NCBI RefSeq assembly: GCF_030265065.1
Contig: NC_080412.1
Span: 24,294,501-24,358,500 of the forward strand
From: Corythoichthys intestinalis
Lineage: Eukaryota > Chordata > Actinopteri > Syngnathiformes > Syngnathidae
Direction: 5' to 3'
DNA length: 64,000 nucleotides
Part shown: one piece after another, positions 11,990-39,329 of the stretch
Numbering within the stretch: the stretch's first letter is position 1
Layout of the letters: the number at the start of each line of letters is the position of its first letter
Made by a program: the position numbers and the translations under genes
The notes under the pieces: generated by a model
What the model was told of the DNA's origin: nothing
Database searches by the model: none
What the model saw: the letters and a program-made list of their open reading frames with translations, nothing else

Positions 11990-12925
11990 TGTTAGTTTTG
12001 TTTGTAATTTGAATGAAGTTCTCAATGTAGCATATCGTGCTAACTACAGAGCTCATTTGAAATGGACACAGACGAGTGAACTTCCGATACTTATAAAAAA
12101 AAAATAATTCAATTGCATTTGAATTATAATGCGTTTGAAATGTAAAATTAAGTTAATTACAACTATATTAACTTATTTTATTACAATAACTAACGCAATT
12201 ATTGGAAATTCTTCTATTATTTGACTCTAAAACACATCTCTAAATAAATTGAACTTTATTTTGAAAAGCACATCTCGGTAGGTACTTGATATGCAGATAG
12301 TTGGTAGGAGGTGCTCTTCATATTTTCCCACAATTCCTAGCGATATTTTCAAATACGAAAACAAAAAAACATGCCCATGCATGCATGTTTAACGAGTAAT
12401 CCAACGTGTACGTGTCCACTTGTGTTAAAATAACGATAATGTCGTTTGAATCATCCTGTACAATGTCCACTTTTATTCTAAATATATTTATATTGTATCT
12501 TTATTTTAATCAATTTTGCCCTCATTAGGAAAAGTGGCATAGAAAATGAATAAAATATTGGGTTTGATTAAACGAAAAGACATATCAGGTTGTCACTTTA
12601 GGTTGCACAATAGTAAAATTATTTAGTGCTAACGTCTTGTTTATGTTATTTGAAAACACGTATTTTTATTTATTTATTTTTTATTTTTTTTAATCAGAGA
12701 CCGAAATAACAAAAACTCCTTGGTAACCGTCGATTAAGTGCTGTAATCTATATATAGTTAGTTTTTTGCGGAGGGGAAGAACCAAAATTCCTTAGAAATG
12801 TGTGATTTAAACGGAATACTATGCGTAAAAACAACAAAACTGACCGGTCCGGTAATCATGGAATGATATTTGGTTTCAAAATAATTCAAACGTCAGTGTT
12901 CCTTCGACCTCGTGCCTTGTTTCGG
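11990..12925. other. intergenic, thap12 5' side / ckap2l upstream
   Basis: AT-rich sequence between the two divergent genes with no recognisable exon or transposon. Part of it may be thap12 5' untranslated sequence, because thap12 initiates at 11989 and no other promoter-like cluster is seen before 12930. Confidence 0.4.
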
Positions 12926-12929
12926 CGTA

Positions 12930-12976
12930 TTCTATTGGTCAATCTGAAGCTCTCGCGAGAACGCTCTAACCAATAA
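12930..12976 (+). promoter_or_regulatory. ckap2l promoter: CCAAT box pair and TCTCGCGAGA palindrome
   Basis: ATTGG (inverted CCAAT) at 12934-12938, the perfect palindrome TCTCGCGAGA at 12951-12960 and CCAAT at 12970-12974 lie within 45 bp and about 50-150 bp before the inferred first exon. CCAAT pairs bound by NF-Y are usual in G2/M cell-cycle promoters, and TCTCGCGAGA is a known vertebrate core-promoter motif. The palindrome has no direction, so it could also serve thap12. The transcription start itself is not determined. Confidence 0.65.
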
Positions 12977-13453
12977 GAGTGCAGCAGCGGCAAGTCAAAT
13001 GTAATACACAGTTTCAGTGCAACCAGAACCAGTGCCAACCACACAACCGAATACTTTCAAAGAAGCTTCCGTTATTCTTCAACTTTACTCCTTCCAACTC
13101 CGCTTAAAACAGGTTTAACAACAAAGGTACGTTTTTTCAAATATTAATTTGCTTATGTGGTAGTTTTAAAACAAGCGATTGGTGGCCGTAACTGTTTGCA
13201 AAATAGTTCAAAACCTCGACGCCTAGGTCAAACTTTGCTAACTTACCATGAAAGTACTTTTTTGAATGTCTTGATTAAATAAAAGTTTTGCTCGAAAAAA
13301 GGATTGAATAAGTACCCACAATGTCACAAGTATACTGAATTAGTGATGAAGCTGTCTCAGTTAAATAGATTTTGTTTTTATTTATCTTTTTAATGTAACT
13401 ATTCGAATTTTTATATTTATGACAGACCCACGTCTTGAGGTTGCAGCTGCACT

Positions 13454-13525
13454 ATGAGTACAGTTTCAAGAAGAAACCCAGCCGTAAGTTCCAACATTAT
13501 GAATAATATATATATATATATATAT

Positions 13526-13558
<33 letters not shown>

Positions 13559-16500
13559 GTCCTGATCGCTTTTATCGCTCGTTTTTATTTGAAGTTCCAA
13601 ACATGTTAAAGTACTGTACTTTTTATAATACTTCCTCTTCCACTTTTTCCAGGAGTGTTGCGGAGTATAAAACATATATATTTTTGTATCTTTTTGCAAT
13701 GCCAATGTATTGCTGGATTGTTTTGGTGCTTTTTAACCCTTGAAAGAAAAACTGCATATATAAATTAGGCCTGAATGATATTGGAAAAATGTAAATATGG
13801 CCAAGGCTCCACACTTACATTTTGCTTGGGTGGCACTGGTGCGCCCAATTTTTTTTAATAAGGTGCACCAGCACAAAATGTAGGCCCACCCAATTTTTAT
13901 TGTATCACCTTGAACGCCATACTTTTAACCACTCACCATAACATTCATATACAGTAGTTCATATGAGTCCACTCAAATTCACTCGCACTTCTAGACAACA
14001 CAGATTGACTAAACTAAGATTAACAAATTTTTGCCTTTGATTGTAGCGCTACAGAGCTTTCACTCGCCAGATCAAAGTTAAAAATAAGCCTGTCGCGATA
14101 TGAAATAAGTCAAATTATCGCACGGTAAATAAAAACGAGGGCGCTAATTTTCACGGCTGCGATTTAACATATGTGCGTGCGTGCACTCAGCACACGTGCG
14201 TGTTGATTACATTTGAGACTCCAGTAGCTTTCACAGATGTTTATTGGCTATCAACACGTGGAATTAAAGTTCATACATACAAAATAAGGAAACATTTTTA
14301 TATTAAACATTGTAAAACGTTAGCATTGCTACATTGAGGCTCATGGAAAAAACACAATTTACTAACCACTTTAGTCTGCTATAAAACATTGACAGTCTTC
14401 TCCACAACGCACAAAGAAGTTGTCCTATCTGGTGACTAACTATAATTAGGAAAGCATAAATGTTAACTGCATGCACACCTATTCTAACACACCTTTTGTA
14501 CTGTTTATTGAGTTTTCAATTGTGGTCAAATACTTGGGGCGAGTTTATGTGATTGTTTTTGATGGTGTAGAGACACTAACTAATACATGCTAATCGTTTG
14601 TGTGGATTGTTATTGCTGTATCAGCAGGTAACTAATTATAAATGCTAATTTGAATTGCTGTGGCCTATACTACGAACCGAGTTCAACCTCCCCAGAAGTA
14701 ATCCAGTTTACCATCGGGTAACCGGAGTTGACAAAACCTGGTTGTCTAGTTTGTGGTTAATCGGTACTACGACGCTGATTATGAGGTTGATTAGTCGAAC
14801 CTGTGTCAACCCAGTCAGAGTTACTGCGCGTTCACATAAAAGGGGGCGGTGACCAGAGTCAAACACTACTTGTGACGATGGCACGGGCACCTTACTTCAC
14901 GGAGGAGGAATGCGCGATGATCATGCGGAATTATGAGGAATTAAAATCCACCCTCACCGCGAAATCCAACATCGCTTCGGCGAGTAGAGCGCAACGGGTC
15001 TGTTGACAGCGAATTTACAGATCGTGTGATTTGTGAATGCGTCAATATGCCAGTTTACTTATGTCCATGAAAAGAAATAAAGCCTGCTGTCAGGACAATA
15101 AAATAAGATTTGGTACATTAACAGTAAGAAATAATTGTCACGCATCACCACACGAAACAGGATGATTGTATGTTTAGTCCCCTTGACTGTGCGAATATAC
15201 GTATGTTTTTTTTTTAGTTTGGGCCTAAAAAATCCAGCCCGACTCGACCCGAGTCCGATCAATAAACTTGATTTGCAGGCCCGAGCCCGACAACCCCCCC
15301 CAAAAAAAATTATGTTATATTTGTGAGGACTCAGGAGAAGAAGGAAATGCGGGGATGCCATGCGTTGTTGCGTAAATAAAACCCCGTCTTTTGTAACGAT
15401 TTTTCACAGTTAAACAAGACTGTAAGATACATATTCAATAAACATATATATCTTTTATATTTGTGCGTCTGTCCTATCAGTGGATTTGACATTTAATTTA
15501 ATCTCCTCGAGTTGGCAGAAAAAAACGCAAGTTTTCTCAATGTTTAAATAGTCTACATATTTCTATGATTATTATAAATGCATCAATTTGAAGCGTTTCC
15601 ATACCCCACTCCGAATCGCACGGCATACAGTGTTCTTACGCAGATATTCAGCATCACCGATGGAATACATATATTGTCCCTGGCGAAAGAGCGCACGGAC
15701 AGGCACACACAATCTGCGCGGTTGTGAGGGCCTGACTCGGCGGGTTACATTAGTGACGTCTGCCTAGATCAGTTGGCACAGGTAAAGAATTCCCTCAGCT
15801 GAAAATCTTTATCTTTCATGGAGAACATCTTCCGGGTACGCCAGCGGATTCTGGCGGTCCCGAAATACCGGTGCCCTCCGGAGAGAGCCCCTCACAATTC
15901 ACGCGCCAATGTCGTATGGGTCGTCCAAGTACGCTGTCATTGTCAGGAGGACACGTCCGCGGAGGATTGCTGTTTAAATAGAGCGTGGTTAATTGGAATC
16001 CTGATGTTAAGCAAGATCTAACTCTGACACGACCAGGTTTGGCGTGCGGCGTGTGTTGCCATGGCAACACTTCTCGGTTCCAACATATCCACCTTTCGTA
16101 GTCTCGCATAGCCGCGAACTTACGTCGCACGTGATAAAGTTACTCTCGAAGTTACCCTGCTAAGCCAGAAAACCGGCTTCGTAGTATAGGCCACTGATAT
16201 TGGAGATGAAACTGATTTCTTTTCATTTTTTATTTTAGTTACATTCTGCAACTAAATAAAGTCAGCAAACCACCCGGACGTCTGACATCAGCATTTCGGT
16301 GCTTAGCTCGCTGTCTAGCTAGGACTTAGCTCCAACGTAATTACGACTTGCACGGAAATTGTGGTTACATCGCCAGCGTAGGAATGGAACTCGTTCGTAA
16401 CCTGGGGACTACCTGTATATATTATTAATTAAAAACCCGATCCTCTGAAAAATGGCATGATCGGTCCAATTTCCAATCATGTGATCGGATCGGGACATCC

Positions 16501-19500
16501 CTAATAAATGTATAGATTGATGAAAGTCTGTTTTGTGTCTTTTTAGGGAAACAAGGAGAATTTGCAGCCCAAAGATGCATTTAAATCACTCAACAAAAAA
16601 GACTTTTCAAAGTCAACACCAGCTGTTTCAGTCCAATTTAAAAATGCTAAACTGCTTCAAAGGAATGGTGCCAGTAAAATCACCTCCAATGGCGAGGTTC
16701 AGACAAAAGTCAAGTCCACGCGGAAAGACTTGACTGGAGGATCTGTCAGTGGAGTTAAACAACAACAAATACATCACAAGGTCATTCTTACTGAAAAGGC
16801 AGTCAAAAGCGGAAAGGTAGTGAAAGATACCCTAAGAAGACCAGTTGGGGCGACTTCATCAAAAGTTGCCCCCGGCATGTACAAAGGTAAGATTGTGGAA
16901 TCCAAAATCGGATCCATTTGGAAGTCAAGTGTGAATGCTCAAGGGACAGAAAGCCGAAGGCTTGTGGATTTGGCAAAAAGATCAAAATCTATAAGTGATG
17001 TCCCTGGACGTGGTCTCCAAAACCCTGCACCTCCGAGATCCAAGTCTGTGTCAGATGGACGTGTGCAAGCGTCCAAACCTGCAGCCACCGGCCGTCCCCC
17101 TGCACCTTCCTCTATTCGCCCTCTCGTCAATACAGTCGTCTCGGCAACAAATGCCAGATCCAGAAACGCTACAGTGGCACCCGCCAAACCAAAGATTGCA
17201 CTTACTGATAAGAAGGTCAAGAAGCCTCCTGTCGCAAGCACCCTCAGTCAGTACAGATGTAGGCCTACTGAAACTGTGGAGGAAAAAAGGTGAACCTCAT
17301 CATATTCTGCTTGTTTTAATTGTCACTTCATAAGGCATTGCTCAAAAGTTTTTCTTCCTTCCCGCAGAGAGAAATTACAAGCATGGCTGGCTTTAAAGGG
17401 CAAGACTCTCAAGAGACCTGCCATGACAAGCGGGCACTCAGTCAAAACAGTGATGGCATCCGCAAATCCAAAAGTTGGTCCGAAGTCGCAGTCCCAGTGT
17501 CACGTTGAGGCTAAGCCAGGACCAGAAGCTCAGGAAGTTTCTGTAACTGTGCAGAAGGAGACGACACTTATAATGAACACAACTTTGGACCTGCTAGAAA
17601 ACTCTTCTGATTTGCCTGTCGTTCAGGACGAAATTGATGGCGTAAGTAGAGTCGATTAAGGGGGTGTTTACATGGTGATGCTCCAAGAATACGACAAATT
17701 TCATATTTGCATTTACATGGTTCTGTCTCCGTTTGAACAGTGTCACAATTCTGCATGAAAACGATGTAGTATTCATGGCAGGCCCTAGGGGCTGTGCAGT
17801 TTTACAAGGCGACATGCAATAATGCACTTCCTTATCAACAACCTCCTCAGCCCGGAAAACAACATACCCGCCCACTCGAAGAAATGGTGTCCACGCGTCT
17901 ATTTCTTTTGCTTTAAAGGCACAAAAACCCAAACATAAAATATATTTGAATTGCAAATATGGTAAAAACTGTAAATTAAAGCCGACGTTCCAACGTGTTT
18001 GGGGTTTTGAATATACGGCCAACGACTGTGCTGACGTCATCGGAGCGTGAGCTTTCCATTCATATGGTTTCAGAGCCATAGACTTCATAATGTATTGACG
18101 GGGCGCGGGGCCGATTCATAGGGGGCCTATCTCCGTCCAAGCTGACCTAGTGGAAACGCAAAGAGCTTTTTCTGTTAAATTCTTGTGAATAAATGCTTAA
18201 ATCCCCGAATTCTTTATAGATATAAGTCTCGATTCTTGGTTAAAAGCAAAAAAATGCGCAGGTTGCATTTATTTTGCGTAAATGTTGCGAACTACGAGGC
18301 TAGTCAGTAAGGAAATTAGCAGCCGCTATACGTAAACAAAGAGCATTTTCCGTTAATGTATTTAAGCATTTATTCACAAAAAATTAATTCTTTATATATA
18401 GGAACGTAAAACACTTGATTCTTGGTTAAACACAAAAATAAAAACGTGCAGGAAGCATTTATTTTACGTAAATATTGAGAACTATGAGGCTAGTCAGTAA
18501 GGAAATTAGTGTCTGCCATATGTAAACAAAGCTTTTTTCCATTGAAAACTCTCGTGAATAAATGCTTAAATCCCTCGATTCTTATAGATATGGTCGTAAA
18601 ACAGTGGCGATTCTTGGTTACAAGCAAAAAAAAAAAAAAACGTGCAGGTAGCATTTATTTTACGTAAATATAGCGAACTATGAGGCTAGTCAGTAAGGAA
18701 ATTGGCAGCCGCCGTATGTAAACAAAGAGCTTTTTCTGTTGAAAATTCTTGTGAATAAATGCTTAAATCTCTGAATTCCTAATAGATATGGACGTAAAAC
18801 AGTCTCGGTTCTTGGTTAAAAGCAAAGAAGACGAGCAGGCAGCATTTATTTTACATATTGTGAAGTAAAATGCCAATGCTGTAGCGGCTAACTTCCTCCA
18901 TTGATTTTTTCACAACGTTTAAAAATGCATGCAAGGTACGAATAATAGAATTACCTTGAATCCTCGAACAAATCACTTCTGAGACAATCCTTCTTGTTTG
19001 TAAGCAGTACAGCTTTTGTACTTTTTCAACCTAAATCCGGCGTTAGATCACTGCATGTGACCGACTGCTAATAATTGAAGCAGAGTGTTGGGCGGCCTTC
19101 TTCGGGAAGGCGTGATGCAGTGAATGGGGAATGTGTCATGTCAATAAATTATGAAGTCTATGGCGGAGCAGTCCCTCCAATCTAATCGTTTTGCTTTGGA
19201 GGCCGGAATCAAAAGTTTGCATCTTAGGCGTCACCGTGTAAAGGCAAAGCCATTCTGCAACGCAATGGTTACGTCGCAGCGTCACCATGTAAGCGGCCCA
19301 TAGCACTGTATAGTTCAACTATGGTTTGTTGTGTTTTAATAATTGAAACTGTTTTGTTCATCTTGTCTTTAGGTTGTTGTGAACCTCTGTGATGCCATGG
19401 AAGCCATGCAGATGTCTTCAAAATGCATCGATGGTAAGCACAGGAGTCTCAAAAATAAGTCTTGAATCCAATCATTAGAATTTACGGCCTTAAAATGTCT

Positions 19501-21677
19501 AAAATTCTCCTAAAATCTTTTGAAAGGTATTAAAGATCTATTGACGTTGCTTTTAATTACTTGCATGCTTACTTGCTTTTAAATGTTTCAATTTTTGAGG
19601 ACGCCAAAACGTACGTACAAAGCGGAAGAACCTGTGCTGCCCGGTTGTTTTCCTTCAAGTCTCGTGTCCGTTTGTTGCCGGTGCCGACCTGAAATGGGTC
19701 TTAAAATTTATTCAGTATTGTCTCAGTCTTAAATTTGGCGTGTTGAAACCTGCGGAGATCTTGGAAAGTTTGATTTATTGTTTGTTCATGATATATTTTC
19801 ATTTAAATGTAACAATTTTAAAATCAAGTTTTTTTTTATTGAAACAAAGTTCTGAGATCAAGGGTTCAATCCTGGGCTCCGGGCTTCCTGTGTGGAGTTT
19901 GCATGTTCTTCCCGTGCCTGCGTAGGTTTTCTCCAGGCACAAAAACATGCACGTAGTTAGCTGGGATAGGCTTCAGCACCTCTGCGACCCTTGTGAGGAA
20001 AAGCGGCACGTAAAACGAATGAATGAATGAATATATATTCAATTTTAATTGGGAAAAAGGGAACATTGACAAGATTTTCTTTTCGATTTGTCTTTAAAGC
20101 AAGACTAGGTAACATCACGCTTTATATTTTCATAGCATTTGTGATATGTCGACTGACAACTAGTTGAATGACACCTGTTTTATATCTTGAGGGGGTCTGT
20201 ATTGCTTTCACTGGCACTAATACACTTTGAGGAGGGTGGCAGGAACCATGTCTCAAAAAAAAAACAAAACAAAAAAACTTGTGTTGTGCTGACTGCTTTA
20301 TGGCATACGTCACTTCCCCCTTTTATTATAAAGACTAAGTCGATGGGTACACTTTCGCGCGAATTCTGCAAAGATGGCAGAGCAACAAGAGACAAAAAGT
20401 TTTGTCTGAGGAGGGGGAAAAAACATGACATACAGAATAAACAACGCCCAAGGCGGGGTTAGCCACACTAACCCACAAGTTGCTAACTGTCATATTGTTT
20501 AAAAACAACTGGATTCATTACCTTATTACTATTCATCCTTCACCAGCCGCTGGAAAGATTTTTTTTTTTTTTATCCATTTGCGCGACTGGGAGATTGATG
20601 ATTTTATGACACTGCGCATGTGCACTGGTCCTCATGGGAAACGCTTGCTCAAAGCAAAACACTACTGCTTTTGTCCACCGGTGTCGCTAGAATCAACCAG
20701 AATTAAAAAATTACCTAGTGTTGCTTTAAGATGTATAAATATGAATTAAAAATGTTTATATTTATATATTTTATAATATTTACTATTCACTCAATCACTG
20801 CCTCCCATTCCAAATGGTTTAGGAATCAAGTTGAGAGGGTCAAAAATTAGTATTTGGACAATTTTTAGGTCTCAATTAAACAATCGACGATCAAAATAGT
20901 TAAATAATTTGATCATCAATGATTAGCGTGGCAACGCTAAGTTATACATCCTTTTTCTTAACTTTTAATTCTGATATTCAGGCTCACAGGTCACATCATT
21001 TAGCAAATTGGTATTATAAAAGATCCCTAATGTTAGGGACAGTCTCATCTTGTGATAATTTTGATAACTTTATGCCATTTTTGTTCCTAGAACTCCCACA
21101 GAGCAAAGAGGAAGTACAGATTGATGATAAAAGTGTAAAGGATGGGTTGATGAACGAGGACACCAAGGAGCTAATTCATGATGAACAGAGTGCGCAAATG
21201 GATGAACAATGTCAGAGTGATGTCACCAACGCTGACATGGACGGCGCGTCACAGTTGGATAACGCTTATGTCGTGAAATACAATATTAAGACAACGCCGT
21301 ATCTGCAAAGGTAAGCTCTCATTGCCATCATGGAATTGTCTTAAAGTACTGTATGTTTCAACTTAAAAAGGGGAACAGTACACAAAATTTTGACCTTTTG
21401 TGTTTATTATAGTGTGAAGAGGACAATCGAAGGTGAGGTCCAAAAAAGCGCATCGCGAAGAAAAAGCAATATCAAAGACTTGAAGTTTCTGACACCGGTG
21501 CGCCGCTCCCGTCGCATCGAACGCAAGTCTTTACACCTGCCATCGGCCGTGCTCGATCACGACCCGTGCGTGTCCTCACTGGCCGAGCTAGCGAAGCTGG
21601 ATGACGATCTCAACGCTTACGTTTACAGAAAAAATACTGCTATTTTGGGGGAACTGCAAGACCAAGTTGAAATTTAA
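13454..21677 (+). CDS. ckap2l: cytoskeleton-associated protein 2-like (Radmis)
   Basis: Coding exons 13454-13483, 16547-17289, 17368-17641, 19373-19433, 21091-21310 and 21413-21677 sum to 1593 nt, giving 530 aa; human CKAP2L is about 745 aa. A 5'UTR exon probably ends at 13126, and the ATG exon begins at 13426. The start MSTVSRRNPA runs straight into GNKENLQPK: K13-E14-N15 is a KEN box, the APC/C degron known in this family. The middle is basic, Ser/Pro/Lys-rich and low in hydrophobics, as expected of a microtubule binder. EKLQAWLALKGKTLKRP and the C-terminal FLTPVRRSRRIERK...HDPCVSSLAEL block match CKAP2L better than CKAP2. CKAP2L acts at spindle microtubules and poles in mitosis. The conserved helical segment (human AKFWICKAKLL region) is not found between exons 4 and 6. 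Confidence 0.88.
13505..13557. repeat. (TA)n microsatellite
   Basis: Uninterrupted TA/CA dinucleotide run just after the ckap2l first coding exon. Open frames reading IYIYIY here are artefacts of the repeat. Confidence 0.9.
13800..14640. repeat. ckap2l intron 2, old MITE fragments
   Basis: 13800-13910 holds an imperfect inverted pair around GGTGCACCAGCAC, and 14085-14210 carries CTGTCGCGATATGAAAT followed by a GTGCGTGCGTGC tract, both repeat-like. The rest of this intron stretch is unassigned. Confidence 0.35.
14662..16192 (+). mobile_element. PIF/Harbinger-type element, internally deleted
   Basis: The ends are inverted: GGCCTATACTACGAA at 14662 and TTCGTAGTATAGGCC ending at 16192. Inside the left end, the plus frame from 14878 reads MARAPYFTEEECAMIMRNYE then ELKSTLTAKSN. 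This is the start of the Myb/SANT-like accessory protein that Harbinger elements carry next to the transposase. It ends early at a TGA after about 42 codons. I find no DDE transposase block, so this is a deletion derivative. It lies in ckap2l intron 2, in the same direction as the gene. Confidence 0.75.
16335..16503. repeat. two repeat ends abutting ckap2l exon 3
   Basis: 16350-16420 ends ...TCGTAACCTGGGGACTACCTGTA, the same terminal family seen at 43683-44926. 16434-16503 is the end of a hAT family (GATCGGATCGGGACATCCCTA), also seen at 55783. Both are fragments only. The acceptor of ckap2l exon 3 lies 43 bp further on. Confidence 0.55.
18076..19164 (+). mobile_element. TIR element carrying internal tandem repeats (copy A)
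   Basis: Inverted ends GCCATAGACTTCATAATGTA (18077) and the mirror ATTATGAAGTCTATGGC (ending 19164), with TATTGAC / GTCAATA just inside. The interior is dominated by four repeats of about 185 bp. No open frame of note, so it is non-autonomous. A second, larger copy lies in stt3a intron 14 at 26960-29365. I cannot assign the superfamily. Confidence 0.65.
18158..18865 (+). repeat. four tandem units of about 185 bp
   Basis: Units start near 18160, 18340, 18527 and 18723. Each contains GTGAATAAATGCTTAAAT (shortened in unit 2), GATATGG(A/T)CGTAAAA, ATTCTTGGTTA, GCATTTATTTTACGTAAAT and GAGGCTAGTCAGTAAGGAAATT. They have diverged from each other by small indels and substitutions. They are part of copy A of the TIR element. 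Confidence 0.85.
19850..20040 (+). repeat. SINE-like teleost repeat with (GAAT)n tail
   Basis: Contains GTGTGGAGTTTGCATGTTCT, TTTTCTCCAGGCAC, ACATGCACGTAG, GCTGGGATAGGCTTCAGCAC and GAGGAAAAGCGGC, then an (AATG)n tail. This order of blocks is that of an extremely common fish short repeat. The copy lacks the usual middle part. Confidence 0.7.
20093..20730. mobile_element. MITE with TTTAAAGCAA.ACTAGGTAA ends
   Basis: TTTAAAGCAAGACTAGGTAAC at 20093 is mirrored by TTACCTAGTGTTGCTTTAAG ending at 20730. About 640 bp, no transposase, in ckap2l intron 5. Confidence 0.65.
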
Positions 21678-21905
21678 CTATGCAGATGCATGTGATGGAC
21701 CTTTCCTTTTAATCACGATTCTAAAAAAATATATATGGGTCTGAACTTTAAGCATCTACCTTGTTTTGAGGTTTACTAATTTTATTGTATATATCAGAAT
21801 TGTTTTGCCAACATTGTTATTGTCATATACTTGTACTACTTGCATATTTTCTATAAATGTTTGAATTCACTACAATAAAAGCAATTTTGTCTGCACTGTA
21901 ATAAA
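21678..21905 (+). terminator. ckap2l 3'UTR with two polyadenylation signals
   Basis: After the TAA at 21675-21677 the 3'UTR carries AATAAA at 21874-21879 and again at 21900-21905. It is AT-rich and shows no repeat. Confidence 0.7.
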
Positions 21906-21909
21906 GGTT

Positions 21910-23040
21910 TGTTTGCATTCGGTTCTTTGCGTAGAGGAAATCTATATTCTCAGCTCATACTCTGCTGAGAAATACAGATTTAGGCAAAGTCAGTGAAAAA
22001 AATTTACCAAGCATTTTTGCAGCTCCTTCACTGTTGCTGTTAAGCTTGCTAGTTTGCTTTTTATATGGCCATCCATTTTAGATGGAGGTCCAGTTCTTGG
22101 TATTGCTACTGCTAAGCAATTTGTCAAGTTTTTAAATTGCTGAAAATGTTCAATTCTATTTAACAAAATGGCATATCTAAAAGATGTTAAATGCAGGCCA
22201 ATTTCCGGACACACTATGTGGTGAAATGTGCAAGCCTATAACAGGGTTTATGTGGGTTATTAAAATGGATTTTGTCAAAATCCAGGCCTTAAAAAGTATT
22301 AAACTAAACATTTGAGGTATTAATAATTATGTAAACTTATATATATTTTTTTAAATTATTTGAGTTGACATTATCGGGTAGCTGGGATAAGAACATAAGA
22401 TGGTATCGTCTCTCATCCTATAATCTTCTCTGCTGGCCGATAAACGCATTTTAAAATGATATTGAATAATAATGACATCAGTTTTTCATTATCAGTTTTG
22501 GGCCAATATAAATATTGCTTTCAAAGTGAATGTAGAAACCTGCCTTTGTATAAGTGCTGGTCACAGCTTAGCACAGCAGTTATGCTTATTGACCAATATA
22601 TGTCTCCAAACTAAGATACCTGGGATTTGTAATGTGCAGATCATTTGCATTCATGGTGCAAAACTTAATAACTCATTACATACCTCATTCACTGTACTGT
22701 ATGTTATATAGCAGTGCCTTATTGGCATTTAGCACTTGCACTAGATCCGAAAAATTTCAACAATAAGTATAGTCTTATATATCTTATTTTTCACAAAATG
22801 CTTATTGGAAAACCTTGAGGTTGTTACAGTTATCATTATTAAAGTATGCAGTGGGGAATCACAGTACAATTAGCCATAATATGTTAAATCCACGACCGGA
22901 TATATCTATCGGTTAAAACGTCATTATCGGACGACTCGAATTTGTGTGAAACATCCGCAGTTGGGCAAAGGCATTAAATTATTTCAAAGAGGCATGAAAT
23001 GAGACTTGTTGATACCTGTAAAAACGGCATTCCTTGCACC
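21910..23040. other. intergenic gap between convergent ckap2l and stt3a
   Basis: No exon seen. 22370-22400 and 22900-22960 contain TTATCGG-type motifs that look like scraps of the hAT family at 33335-33868. The rest is unassigned AT-rich DNA. Confidence 0.4.
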
Positions 23041-23047
23041 CAAGTGT

Positions 23048-23335
23048 TGGTAACACTTTGACAGTGGCGTCATAAGACTGTCATAAGGCCATCATAATTA
23101 TGACACTATCATGAGCATTAATTAATGCTTATTATGTATCACCCAGAAAATTATGTCACTTCTGAATAGATGTAAATGATCAGGACTGGACATAAATGAA
23201 ATTAGTGACAAATTTGCAAGATGACATCTGTCATAAGCATTCATTAATGCTCATGACAGCGTCATGTGACTCATGCCATTAATATAATGGTCTTATGACT
23301 GTGTTATGATGGCACTGTCTGTTAATAAAGAGTTG
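23048..23335. mobile_element. MITE rich in GTCATAAG / CTTATGAC palindromes
   Basis: Starts GGTAACACTTTGACAGTGGC and is made of repeated ATGACACTATCATGAGCATT and TGTCATAAGCATTCATTAAT motifs in both directions. A related piece occurs at 25255-25390. No coding potential. Confidence 0.55.
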
Positions 23336-23462
23336 CCCAAGTCTTATGTATATAGCGGGGAACCACCATTACCTATAGGTAAACATGGTAATGTTGCAAA
23401 TATTACCTTTTTTTCCCTCCACTTGTTTTTGGATTAAGTATATATTTTTGTAATTAAAGTCC

Positions 23463-24039
23463 TTTATTTCATAACAATAAATGTTTGGCAGATTCAATAT
23501 ATAAGCGAGTAATAAAAACAACTTAAAGCTAGTGTATTGCCTTTCTCATGATCGAGATTGACAAGGTGCAGAGCAGCAAGAAACTGTCCAATCATCCCTT
23601 CAAATTCATATCCCTGTCTCATTTTCCATATTGGCTAACGCATTCTCTGTGTTTTCGTTTCAAAAGACCGTTTTCTTTGCCACATATAGAAAAAATAACG
23701 CACACAATTTTGAAGCCCTCCCACATTTAATCCTGCATTGGAGCACCCTTTTCATTTGTACAATGAACACAACTTTCTTTTGACCACAAGGTCAAATTAG
23801 GCTTCTTCAGACTGGAAATTACAAAACCTCAATCCCTATGTGACGTTTTATTAAAACAATAAAAAAAAAAAAAAAAAAAAAAAAGATTCTCACAAACACA
23901 CCCACACCAATCTCTTTGCAATTTTCTTCCCCAAAACGAACTGTATGAAAAAATCATTTTTGTCCAACTCATCTGCTGACCACAGGGGAAGGTGTTCAGT
24001 GCTGTGTGCAAACAGGGTGTTTCATTGTTTTCAGGGAGC
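23463..24039 (-). terminator. stt3a 3'UTR and polyadenylation signals
   Basis: Minus-strand AATAAA occurs at 23847-23852 and 23463-23468. The sequence between them has no repeat signature apart from an A run at 23863-23884, so the distal signal may end the longer mRNA. Which site is used cannot be told from sequence. Confidence 0.5.
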
Positions 24040-39307
<15,268 letters not shown>

Positions 39308-39329
39308 TCACCTCACTAAATAATGTGAC

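Larger units (their letters stand above)
17656..19306. mobile_element. outer TIR transposon (host of the tandem-repeat element)
   Basis: GGGGGTGTTTACATGGTGATGCT-like sequence at 17660 is mirrored by AGCGTCACCATGTAAGCGGCCC at 19280-19300. About 560 bp of its own DNA is left once the insertion at 18076-19164 is removed. The ends resemble PIF/Harbinger-type MITEs. It sits in ckap2l intron 4 and begins about 15 bp after that intron's donor. Confidence 0.55.

Noticed and set aside
17594-18088. 164-codon minus-strand frame
   Set aside because: It covers the end of ckap2l exon 4, its intron and the left part of a MITE; no family resemblance.
18158-18865. CRISPR-like array because of regular repeats
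   Set aside because: Units are about 185 bp, divergent, without unique spacers, and lie inside a transposon of a vertebrate.
20919-21090. Extension of ckap2l exon 6 upstream, reading LANWYYKRS (similar to the family's AKFW block)
   Set aside because: The acceptor at 20981 would put the phase-1 donor of exon 5 into a frame that meets a stop within 12 codons. Only the acceptor before 21091 keeps the frame. It may be a relic, but it is not supported as coding.
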